Origin: Variovorax sp. OK212
GTDB lineage: Bacteria; Pseudomonadota; Gammaproteobacteria; Burkholderiales; Burkholderiaceae_C
DNA length: 64,000 nt
Assembly (NCBI RefSeq): GCF_900112425.1
Contig: NZ_FOLP01000020.1
Location: 1-64,000, forward strand
Reading direction: 5' to 3'
The position numbers and the translations under genes are program-made. The stretch's first letter is position 1. Every line of letters starts with the position of its first letter. The notes under the pieces are model-generated. The model did no database searches. It was given only the letters and a program-made list of their open reading frames with translations, and was not told where the DNA came from. This document shows, in pieces, positions 42,195 to 49,086 of this stretch.

Positions 42195-43893
42195 ACATCT
42201 GCATGTCGGCGTCGAGGTCGGGCACTTCCTTGTATTCCTTGGCGTTGTGCGCCGTGTACTTCTTGGCCGGCATCGCGGGGCCGAAGTTGATGGCGTTGGG
42301 CATCAGCTTGGCGGTGGTGCTGCCGGCCGTGGGCACGGGCTTGGCCTCGAGGCCGGTGGTGTCGCCGTAGATGTTCAGCAGCGTGGACAGCCACGCGCCC
42401 TTGGGGTCGCGCGCCATCCAGTTGCCCTGGTCGTAGACCACCTCGAGCTTCACGCCGTTGGCGCTCGCCCATGCGTCGATCTTCGACGTGACCTGCGCCT
42501 TCAGTTCGTCGGGCGTGCGGCCGCGCGGCATGCGCACGTTGACCGTGACCTCGAGCTGCCTGTCGTCCTTGCCCATGCGCACGAGGTTGGGCGAGAAGGT
42601 CAGCGGGCCCATGAAGTCGTCGGCGTAGCCCAGGCCCATCTTCTCGCCGAGGTAGCCGGTGCCGTACAGCGCGTCGATGTACTTCACGGCCTCCAGGTAG
42701 TGGTTGGCGGCCAGCGGCGCGCCGCTTTCCTGCAGGAACAGCGCGAGGCGCGGCAGCGGGTTCACGCCTTCCTCGGGGCGCGAGCCGTGCGCCGAAACGC
42801 CCGTGACCTTGAGCTCGATGCTGTCGGCCCCGCGCGCGATGTCGATCGAAAACTTGCCGCCCTGCCCTTCGTACTTCTGCAGGAAGCCCGGCTTGGCGGC
42901 CTCGAGCTTTGCCGCGATGCCCGCGAGGTCGCCGCCCTTGAGCGTGGCCGTTGCGGTCTGCGAGATCGCATTGGCCGATGCGGCCCCGCTCATCGCCGTG
43001 ATGGCCGTCGATGCGTCATCGGCCGGCTCGGCCGCAAACAGCACCTTCAGCGCGCCCGAGCCCTTCTCGGCCACCACCGCCGGGTACTTGCTGTCGAGCA
43101 CGATGTTGTAGGCCGGCAGCTGCGTTTTGATGCGGTAGTACTGCATCGCGTCGCCGCCGGTTTCCTCGGTGGTCTCGATCATCAGGCGGATGCTGCGATC
43201 GATGGGCAGGCCGCTGTCCTTCACGGCCTTCATAGCGTAGAGCACGGCGGCGATGGAGCCCTTGTCGTCGATGGTGCCGCGGCCGTAGAGAAAGTCGCCC
43301 ACGCGCTGCATCTTGAACGGGTCGAGCCGCGTGCCGTCGTCGAGCACCCATTCGGACAGCACCGCGGGCACCACGTCAGCATGCGTGAGGATGCCGAACT
43401 CCTCGCTGCCCTTGCCCTTCAGGCTGACTTCGAAGATGCGGTTGTCGACATTGCGGTACGCAAGGCCGAAGTCGCCCGCCATCTTCTCGACCAGCTTGCC
43501 GAACTCGAGGATCTGCGGGCTTTCATGGGGCGGCACCTGCACGTTGCGCACCGTGGGAATCGCCACCATGGTGCCGATGCTCGCGATCACGGCCTGCTGG
43601 TTCTGCAGGCGGTTGTACAGGCCGAGCAGGCGCGCGATGTTCACGAGGTCGTCGCCAGCCAGCGCCTTCCTGGCACGGTACGCGGCCACGCCCGGCTTCA
43701 GCGCGGGCTCGGCCTTGGCGGCCTGCGCGAGAAAGGCATTGAAGTTCGCGGGGGGCTTGCCCGCTTGCCACGCGGCGGCGAGCCGGTCGAGCTGGGGCTT
43801 CCTGAGCACGTCGGCGTGCGCGCCTGCACCCGGAAAACCGAGGCCGAGCACAACCGCCGACAGGGCAGACAATGAAAATCGAAAATGCTGCAT
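42148..43893 (-). CDS. M20-family metallopeptidase (dipeptidase-like), exported
   Basis: A 581-residue zinc peptidase of the M20 family with a signal peptide (MQHFRFSLSALSAVVLGLG...AHA). Zinc-binding and catalytic features include LTHADVVP (about 175), LYGRGTIDDKG with its bridging Asp, ETTEETGGDAM with the catalytic Glu, and a C-terminal KKYTAHNAKEYKEV with the last His. The dimerisation domain contains SAHGSRPEEG. It should hydrolyse peptides in the periplasm. It is divergent from tag, with 59 bases between, and convergent with the MerR gene. Confidence 0.88.
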   Translation of the reverse strand: MQHFRFSLSALSAVVLGLGFPGAGAHADVLRKPQLDRLAAAWQAGKPPANFNAFLAQAAKAEPALKPGVAAYRARKALAGDDLVNIARLLGLYNRLQNQQAVIASIGTMVAIPTVRNVQVPPHESPQILEFGKLVEKMAGDFGLAYRNVDNRIFEVSLKGKGSEEFGILTHADVVPAVLSEWVLDDGTRLDPFKMQRVGDFLYGRGTIDDKGSIAAVLYAMKAVKDSGLPIDRSIRLMIETTEETGGDAMQYYRIKTQLPAYNIVLDSKYPAVVAEKGSGALKVLFAAEPADDASTAITAMSGAASANAISQTATATLKGGDLAGIAAKLEAAKPGFLQKYEGQGGKFSIDIARGADSIELKVTGVSAHGSRPEEGVNPLPRLALFLQESGAPLAANHYLEAVKYIDALYGTGYLGEKMGLGYADDFMGPLTFSPNLVRMGKDDRQLEVTVNVRMPRGRTPDELKAQVTSKIDAWASANGVKLEVVYDQGNWMARDPKGAWLSTLLNIYGDTTGLEAKPVPTAGSTTAKLMPNAINFGPAMPAKKYTAHNAKEYKEVPDLDADMQMFTEMLVRIGNLQQMQ

Positions 43894-43952
43894 CCGCGTG
43901 ACCCCTCGTTCCAGAACAACCTCCCGACCATAGCCGAGCGAAGACCCGAACA

Positions 43953-44543
43953 ATGAGTAACACCACCGACAAGATCCGCTGCGCCTGGGCCCGGACCGAC
44001 CCGCTGCTGGCGGCCTACCACGACGCCGAATGGGGCGTGCCCGAGCACGACAGCCGCGCGCTGTGGGAGAAGCTCATGCTCGACGGCTTCCAGGCCGGGT
44101 TGTCGTGGCTCACCATCCTGCGCAAGCGCGACGCCTTCCGCAAGGCGTTCAAGGGCTTCGTGCCCGAGAAGATCGTCAAGTTCACCGAGGCCGACATCGA
44201 GCGGCTGCTGCAGGACGCCGGCATCGTGCGCTCGCGCTCGAAGATCGAGGCGACCATCGGCAACGCGCGCGCCTACCTCGCAATGCAGGCGGCGGGCGAA
44301 GACTTCTCGGCATTCATCTGGGGCATGGCCGGCGGCAAGCCCATCGTGAACCGCACCGGCAGCGTGCCGGTGAAGACGCCACTGTCGGAAGAGATCTCGG
44401 CGGCGCTGAAAAAGCGCGGCTTCAAGTTCGTCGGGCCGGTGATCGTCTATGCGTGGATGCAGGCCACGGGCATCGTGGACGACCACGCGCACGACTGCCA
44501 CCGGCACGGGGCGAAGCACAAACACAAGCCCGAAGCCCAATGA
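43953..44543 (+). CDS. tag: DNA-3-methyladenine glycosylase I
   Basis: A 196-residue base-excision repair glycosylase that removes 3-methyladenine from DNA. Hallmarks are IRCAWARTDPLLAAYHDAEWG, FQAGLSWLTILRKRDAFRKAF with the catalytic Glu nearby, RSRSKIEATIGNARA and the zinc site C...H (Cys10 with DHAHDCHRH near the C-terminus). It is divergent from the M20 peptidase gene. A strong intrinsic terminator follows directly. Confidence 0.94.
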   Translation: MSNTTDKIRCAWARTDPLLAAYHDAEWGVPEHDSRALWEKLMLDGFQAGLSWLTILRKRDAFRKAFKGFVPEKIVKFTEADIERLLQDAGIVRSRSKIEATIGNARAYLAMQAAGEDFSAFIWGMAGGKPIVNRTGSVPVKTPLSEEISAALKKRGFKFVGPVIVYAWMQATGIVDDHAHDCHRHGAKHKHKPEAQ

Positions 44544-44544
44544 A

Positions 44545-44578
44545 AAAACCGGACGCTGCTTTCGCAGGGTCCGGTTTT
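44545..44578. terminator. Bidirectional intrinsic terminator after tag
   Basis: AAAACCGGAC and GTCCGGTTTT form a perfect 10-bp stem with a 14-base loop, flanked by A-runs and T-runs on both sides. It starts right after the tag stop and would also end the transcript of the convergent small secreted-protein gene. Confidence 0.85.
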
Positions 44579-44615
44579 GGGCACGGGAATCGAAGCGGCT
44601 TGCGCCGCCTTCAGA

Positions 44616-44963
44616 TCACAGGCCGGCTTGGCGCGTGAAGGTGCGGGCCTTGGCTTGCGCGGGCACCACGCTGTCGGCGAACGATTCGCGGCGCAGGTTC
44701 TGGCCGGGAGCGTGAGCGGCAGCCACGGCTTCGGTGCGGATGGTGGCGCGGTCGGCCGATGCGGTCAGGGCGGGTGCCACGGCCGACGAGACGCCGTCGC
44801 CGTACACGTTGCCGGCGCGAGCGGCTGCAACGGCTTGGGGTGCCACGTCGGCACGGCTGTAGCCGGAGGTCACGGCTTGCACGCCTTCGTAGGTTTCTGC
44901 GTGGGCGCCGGCGGCGGCGAGCAGGGACAGAGCGGCGGCGGCGAGGATGTTCGAGGTCTTCAT
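44616..44963 (-). CDS. Small exported protein, DUF4148-like
   Basis: A 115-residue protein with a clear signal peptide (MKTSNILAAAALSLLAAAG, cleavage after AHA) and a mature part rich in Ala and Val (YEGVQAV, NLRRESFADSVVPAQ). It resembles the small DUF4148-type secreted proteins of Burkholderiales, which are often strongly expressed and of unknown role. A 14-bp palindrome lies about 55 bases upstream of its start. It ends 38 bases from the bidirectional terminator. Confidence 0.7.
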   Translation of the reverse strand: MKTSNILAAAALSLLAAAGAHAETYEGVQAVTSGYSRADVAPQAVAAARAGNVYGDGVSSAVAPALTASADRATIRTEAVAAAHAPGQNLRRESFADSVVPAQAKARTFTRQAGL

Positions 44964-45017
44964 TTCAGTTCTTTCTTTGTTCGGCTTTTGGGTGCCGCAA
45001 GTGTGCACCGCGACTCC

Positions 45018-45031
45018 TAGGGAAAACCCTA
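45018..45031. promoter_or_regulatory. Palindrome upstream of small exported-protein gene
   Basis: TAGGG-AAAA-CCCTA forms a perfect 5-bp dyad around four A's, 55-68 bases upstream of the start at 44963, a fit position for an activator site. CGAATCGAATCG direct repeats lie beside it. The binding factor is unknown. Confidence 0.5.
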
Positions 45032-45142
45032 TTCGAATCGAATCGCAGTGTTCATGAAACTGAAACAATGACGAGGAACTTTCTGGCGTCGCTAACTCAA
45101 ATGCCCTTTCTGTGCGTAAACGCACTGACATGCGCCCCAAAG

Positions 45143-45164
45143 GCGGATCCGGAATCCGCTTTTT
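45143..45164 (+). terminator. Intrinsic terminator with no protein gene before it
   Basis: GCGGAT and ATCCGC pair around CCGGA, followed by five T's, a typical Rho-independent terminator on the plus strand. No plausible protein gene ends here; the only frame (45068-45166, 32 codons) runs through the hairpin. It may end a small RNA. Confidence 0.6.
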
Positions 45165-45269
45165 AGTTTGCGTACTTTTTCTCTAATTCGTCAAGCGGCT
45201 GCTTGACGGCACCACGGTCAAGCAGGTTGCATGCCAGCCGCCGTGCACCGTTGCGGGAAGCCTCGGGTC

Positions 45270-46151
45270 TCAGGACCGCGGCCAGGACCGCACCAGCGTG
45301 CGCAGCGCCACCCCGCCGCTGCCCTTGACCTCGGCGCGGTAGGTGCCCACCAGCGCCTCACGCTCGGCCGCGGCCTGCGGGTCGTTGCGCCAGGCCAGCA
45401 GGGCCGCCACGTCGGCGTCGGGCGTGGCCGCGATGAGCGCCTGCGTGACCTGCTTCTCGAACTCGCGCGCCACGATCAGCAGGTTGCGCGGGCGCGTGGA
45501 GGTCACGCCGCGCGACCACAGCGTGTCGAGCGCCATGTCCAACGTGCTGTCGGGCAGGCCGCTGAGCTGGCCGCCGTTGCCGCGCGCAAGCTGCTTGACG
45601 ACCGCGCTCATGAGCAGCTGGCTGGAGAAGTCGACCTCTCGCACGTCGGCCACGCTCATGCGTTCGAGCAGCTCGGTGCGCGCCGCATCCGCGGGGCGGG
45701 CGCGCTCGCGGTTGAAGAACTCGGCCCGGCCGGCCTCGCTCATGGCGTTGTAGTCGGCACGCAGCTTGGCGAAGCGGGCCACGGCGGCCCGCAATTCAGG
45801 GCTGGGCGCGGCGCCGCCATTGCCGGCCGAGGCCACCTCCTGCTGGATGGCGGCCACCGACGCCTTGACGTTGAATGCGCGCCCGGCGGCCGTGTCGAGC
45901 GCCTTGAGCGCCTTGCCCGCGATGGCCTGGTCGTCGGGCTCGAGCAGTTCCTTCGCGCCGCGCGCGACGGCGCCAGGTGCGTAGGACGCCTGGTAGCGCG
46001 CCTGCACCCCTTCGAACTGAAGCAGGGCCTCGGCGCGGCCCTGGGCCCAGCCCGTCAACGGGACGGCGAACACCAGGGGCGCCAGGGGCAACAGCAGCGA
46101 CAGGAAGATGCGAGGGGAAGCGAGAAGATGAAGGCGATTCAGGAAAAGCAT
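45270..46151 (-). CDS. Hypothetical exported protein
   Basis: A 293-residue protein with a hydrophobic N-terminal segment (FLSLLLPLAPLVFAVPL) that is a signal peptide or anchor. The body is mainly helical and lacks known catalytic motifs; patches such as LERMSVADVREVDFSSQLL and STLDMALDTLWSRGV look conserved. I do not recognise the family. Start 46151 is chosen because it precedes the hydrophobic segment closely. Confidence 0.65.
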   Translation of the reverse strand: MLFLNRLHLLASPRIFLSLLLPLAPLVFAVPLTGWAQGRAEALLQFEGVQARYQASYAPGAVARGAKELLEPDDQAIAGKALKALDTAAGRAFNVKASVAAIQQEVASAGNGGAAPSPELRAAVARFAKLRADYNAMSEAGRAEFFNRERARPADAARTELLERMSVADVREVDFSSQLLMSAVVKQLARGNGGQLSGLPDSTLDMALDTLWSRGVTSTRPRNLLIVAREFEKQVTQALIAATPDADVAALLAWRNDPQAAAEREALVGTYRAEVKGSGGVALRTLVRSWPRS

Positions 46152-46173
46152 GGCGCCATTTTGGCGCCTGCGC

Positions 46174-46383
46174 TCAGGCCGCCGCCAATTCCCTGCGCAA
46201 CAGCTTGGCCGCCGTGACCATGTTCGACAGCGCCGCCTCGGTCTCGGGCCAGCCACGGGTCTTCAGGCCGCAGTCGGGGTTGATCCACAGGCTCTCGTGC
46301 GGCACCACGCCGGCGGCCTTGCCCATGAGGCGCACGATTTCGTCGACCGAGGGCACCCGCGGCGAGTGGATGTCGTGCACGCA
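46174..46383 (-). pseudogene. metE C-terminal remnant (cobalamin-independent methionine synthase)
   Basis: About 70 minus-strand codons match the very end of MetE: HDIHSPRVPSVDEI, SLWINPDCGLKTRGWPE and NMVTAAKLLRREL. The Cys in NPDCGLKTR is one of the MetE zinc ligands. The other about 690 residues are missing. It faces away from a plus-strand remnant that looks like the end of MetR, so this is probably the scar of an internal deletion in a divergent metE-metR locus. Confidence 0.75.
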
Positions 46384-46393
46384 GGGCACGTCG

Positions 46394-46474
46394 GCGCAGC
46401 CATGGCTCGCGGACTTCGTGCGCGTCACGCGCGAGAGCTGCGTCAAGAGCCTGCCGGGAATCGAGCTGCTGTAG
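46394..46474 (+). pseudogene. Possible metR (LysR-type) C-terminal remnant
   Basis: About 26 plus-strand codons (AQPWLADFVRVTRESC then KSLPGIELL, stop at 46472-46474) look like the extreme C-terminus of a MetR-type LysR regulator, whose last helix has this pattern. It starts within about 10 bases of the metE remnant and points the other way, as metR does relative to metE. Identity rests on a short match and on context. Confidence 0.45.
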
Positions 46475-46511
46475 CCCGCATCGCGCTGTTCCGCTTAGGG
46501 CAAAGGAAAAA

Positions 46512-47294
46512 CTAGAACCGCGTCCCCACCGACAACCGCACCATGTTCTGCGGCGTGAAATTCACCTTCGGGTCGTACGCCACACGGACGAACCAGCGCG
46601 GCCAGTCGTAGGTGACGGTGAGTCCGGCGCGGCGAATGAACTGCCCGTCGACCGTGCCCTGCTTGGCCAGCAGGTCGACCGTCAGGCGTTGACGCTCGGG
46701 CAGCGGCAGGCGGTAGACGAGGTGCACGTCCTGCTGGTCGGGGTTCAGGCGGTTGTCCCGGATCAGCGAGAGCGACAGCGCGGTGCCGTCCGTCCACTTG
46801 TAGCCGCCGTACACGGTGTACGAGTCGTTCGGGTCGAAGTTGAGGTTCGCGTAGTTGCGCAGGTTGGTGCGGCCCAGCCCCGCGCCCACGAACCAGCTGT
46901 CGCCCGTCTCCACGGCCAGGCTGCCGCCCACGAACCCGCCGGACGCCGCCTGCAGCGACGGCAGCACCCGCACCGGCCCCCAGGTGAAGGTGTGGTCCCA
47001 GCCCACGCGCGGCTGCGCGAAGTCGAGCACCGGCGAGCGGAACCAGCCGACCCACACGTTGCCGTCGCCGTAGGTGTAGCGAAGGTTCAGGTCCAGCCCC
47101 GGCCCGGAAGGAAGGCCGCCGCCCGAGACGCGGTAGGCGCCCACGGTGAGCTTGAAGGGCAGCTCGGCCGCATCGTCGTCCGCCCACGCGACGGGGGCGA
47201 GGCACAGCAGGGCCGCGGCGGCAATGCGCGGGTATGCGCTGGGGTGCGTGCGTGGGTTTGGGCGTGGGTTTGGGCGTGCGTATGTGCGTGCCAT
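46512..47294 (-). CDS. Hypothetical outer-membrane beta-barrel protein
   Basis: A 260-residue protein. The N-terminus is odd: a Pro/Arg repeat (YARPNPRPNPRTHPS) before the hydrophobic signal segment AAAALLCLAPVAWA. The rest alternates as in a beta-barrel (FKLTVGAYRVSGGG, LNLRYTYGDGNVWVGWFR, SWFVGAGLGRTNL) and ends in a C-terminal Phe (LSVGTRF), a common BAM-recognition end. It is probably an outer-membrane protein of unknown transport. It follows the DUF1345 gene by 5 bases and should share its transcript. Confidence 0.7.
   Translation of the reverse strand: MARTYARPNPRPNPRTHPSAYPRIAAAALLCLAPVAWADDDAAELPFKLTVGAYRVSGGGLPSGPGLDLNLRYTYGDGNVWVGWFRSPVLDFAQPRVGWDHTFTWGPVRVLPSLQAASGGFVGGSLAVETGDSWFVGAGLGRTNLRNYANLNFDPNDSYTVYGGYKWTDGTALSLSLIRDNRLNPDQQDVHLVYRLPLPERQRLTVDLLAKQGTVDGQFIRRAGLTVTYDWPRWFVRVAYDPKVNFTPQNMVRLSVGTRF
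47255..47290. repeat. Short GTTTGGGCGTGG tandem repeat in the signal-peptide coding region
   Basis: Two 12-base copies of GTTTGGGCGTGG-like sequence, within a run of related GCGTG units, encode the Pro-Arg repeat of the outer-membrane protein's N-terminus. It is a slippage-prone microsatellite in a coding start region. Confidence 0.5.
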
Positions 47295-47299
47295 CGTGT

Positions 47300-47998
47300 T
47301 CAGAACAGGCTCGCGCCGATGTTGATGAGCAACGCCAGCACCGTGGTGTTGAACAGGTAGGCCAGGATGCAATGCACCGAGCCGATGCGCCGCATGGGCT
47401 TGGACACGAAAGACACGTCCGCCGTCTGCCCCGAGGTGCCGATCACCGCCGAGAAGTAGAAGAAGTCGCCGTAGGTCGGCGCGTCGTCGTCCGGAAACTG
47501 GATGCCGGGCTTGCGCCGCTGGCCGCCCGCTGCGCCGGCCGGGCCTGCCGGGTCGGCGGCGTAGTAGCCGTGCGCGTAGTGCAGCGTGAACATGACCTGC
47601 GTGAAGGCCCACGAAGACACCACCGTGAGCCCGGCCAGCGCGACATGCGCGATCTTCTCGAGCCCGTGCATGTCCTTCACCACCGCGAGCTCGCCGCCGA
47701 TGGCCGCCAGGCTCGCAATGGCCGACACCACCACCAGCACGAGGATGACGATCTGCCCCTCGTCCTGCATCTTCGCGCGGTAGCGCATGTGCTGCTGCGA
47801 CGAGCGGGTCATCATGACGGCCGCCAGCAGCACGTACAGGCAGGCGCCCGTGTTCCAGGCGATCAGCAGGCGCGTGACCAGGTGCGCCTCCACCGCCGAG
47901 GGCAACAGCACGCCGACCGCGATGGCGATGGCCGTGGCAATGAACAGGCGCGGCCGGACGGCCATCTGGCGCAGGAACGGGTGTCTTGGAATCTTCAT
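47300..47998 (-). CDS. DUF1345-family membrane protein
   Basis: A 232-residue integral membrane protein of DUF1345, with about five helices (LFIATAIAIAVGVLLP, LLIAWNTGACLYVLLAAVMM, VILVLVVVSAIASLAAI). Family motifs are YGDFFYFSAVIGTSGQTADV and VSKPMRRIGSVHCILAYLFNT. A Gly/Ala/Pro insert lies before the last part. Function is unknown. Its ATG overlaps the stop of the upstream LysR gene as ATGA, so translation is coupled. Confidence 0.88.
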   Translation of the reverse strand: MKIPRHPFLRQMAVRPRLFIATAIAIAVGVLLPSAVEAHLVTRLLIAWNTGACLYVLLAAVMMTRSSQQHMRYRAKMQDEGQIVILVLVVVSAIASLAAIGGELAVVKDMHGLEKIAHVALAGLTVVSSWAFTQVMFTLHYAHGYYAADPAGPAGAAGGQRRKPGIQFPDDDAPTYGDFFYFSAVIGTSGQTADVSFVSKPMRRIGSVHCILAYLFNTTVLALLINIGASLF

Positions 47999-48987
47999 GG
48001 GGTCCTGGAAGCGGCGCGCCGCAGACCGGCGCGCCGCGGCGGCACGGGGGCCGGGCCTTCGACTGTCGGCGATGCAGTCTTGCGGCGACCTGACGAAACG
48101 GGCTTCTTTCGAACCGCTTCGAGCAGCCAGTCACGAAACGCCGCCACCTTGGGCCGTTGCGAGCTGCTCTGCGGGCACACGAGGTGGTACGCGAAGTCTT
48201 CGATCCAGCTGGCGCCGCAAAGGGCAACCAGCCGGCCTTCTGCGATCTCGGGCGCCATCATCGCCGCCGGCAGCAGGGCCGCGCCCTGCCCCGCGAGCAC
48301 GGCCTTCAACAGCAGGCCCGCGTCGTCGAAGGACGGCCCGCGCACCGGCCCGGCGTCTTGTACGCCCTGCGCCTCGAACCACGCGCGCCAGCCCTTGCGC
48401 TGCACGTCGTTCACGCGCGGCCAGCGAAGCAGGTCGGCGGGTTGGCCCGGCATGCCGAGCTGGGCCACCAGCGCGGGCGACGCGACCGCCACCATCTCGA
48501 CCGTGAGCACGCGCTGGCTCGCAAGCCCGGGGTAGTGGCCCATGCCGTGGCGGATGGCGACGTCCACGCCGTCGCGCGCGAAGTCGGCCAGCGCGTGGCT
48601 GGTAAGCAGCTGCAGGTCGATGTCGGGGTGCGCGTCCTGGAAGGACTTGAGGCGCGGCACCAGCCACGCGGAGGCGAAGAACGGCGTGGTGCTCACGGTG
48701 AGCAGGCCGGTTTCCGCGGGCACCGCCACCTTCTGCGTGGCATCGCTGATCTGGCGGAACGCATGGCGCACCGGCGGCAGGTAGGCCTGGCCCGCGTCGG
48801 TCAGGAAGACGCCGCGGTTGACGCGGCGAAACAGCTGCACGCCAAGGTGCAGCTCGAGCGTCTTGACGAGCTGGCTCACCGCCCCCGGGGTTACGCAGAG
48901 TTCGTCGGCCGCGTTCTTCACCGAGAGATGGCGCGCGGTGGCCTCGAAGGCGCGCAAGGCGTTGAGCGGGGGCAGTTGATGTTCCAT
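47995..48987 (-). CDS. LysR-type transcriptional regulator, GcvA-like
   Basis: A 330-residue GcvA-like LysR regulator: LPPLNALRAFEATARHLSV and TPGAVSQLVKTLE form the DNA-binding domain; the effector domain begins LLTVSTTPFFASAWLVPRL and contains VDVAIRHGMGHYPG. The C-terminus has a 35-residue Pro/Arg-rich tail beyond the usual end. It is divergent from the amidase-MFS pair and coupled (ATGA) to the DUF1345 gene, so it may control both sides. Confidence 0.9.
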   Translation of the reverse strand: MEHQLPPLNALRAFEATARHLSVKNAADELCVTPGAVSQLVKTLELHLGVQLFRRVNRGVFLTDAGQAYLPPVRHAFRQISDATQKVAVPAETGLLTVSTTPFFASAWLVPRLKSFQDAHPDIDLQLLTSHALADFARDGVDVAIRHGMGHYPGLASQRVLTVEMVAVASPALVAQLGMPGQPADLLRWPRVNDVQRKGWRAWFEAQGVQDAGPVRGPSFDDAGLLLKAVLAGQGAALLPAAMMAPEIAEGRLVALCGASWIEDFAYHLVCPQSSSQRPKVAAFRDWLLEAVRKKPVSSGRRKTASPTVEGPAPVPPRRAGLRRAASRTP

Positions 48988-49086
48988 GGTTCAGTAAATC
49001 TGAATTGAATCAGGCAGAAATCCTGGTTTGCGGCAAACGCGCAGGGGCCGGAATATTGGCACGTCGACAGCTGAAAGAGAACCACC

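Larger units (their letters stand above)
44964..45269. other. Intergenic region with palindrome and terminator-like hairpins
   Basis: About 305 bases upstream of the small exported-protein gene. It contains the TAGGG-AAAA-CCCTA palindrome (45018-45031), a small GTGCGT-AA-ACGCAC hairpin (45112-45125), an intrinsic terminator on the plus strand (45143-45164) and a CGTCAAGC-GGCT-GCTTGACG hairpin (45189-45208). No protein gene is supported, but a short plus-strand RNA is possible. Confidence 0.55.

Noticed and set aside
42247..43875. A 542-codon plus-strand frame opposite the M20 peptidase
   Set aside because: Shadow frame; the minus strand encodes the zinc-site motifs and a signal peptide.
45068..45166. 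A 32-codon gene
   Set aside because: Its last codons form the stem and T-run of an intrinsic terminator, so translation through it is unlikely.
45189..45208. Terminator of the 45270-46151 gene
   Set aside because: The perfect 8-bp stem is not followed by a T-run on the minus strand; it was left as an unassigned hairpin.
46512..48227. A 571-residue protein covering the outer-membrane protein and the DUF1345 region
   Set aside because: Upstream of 47294 the frame is a shadow of the DUF1345 and LysR genes; the signal peptide places the start at 47294.
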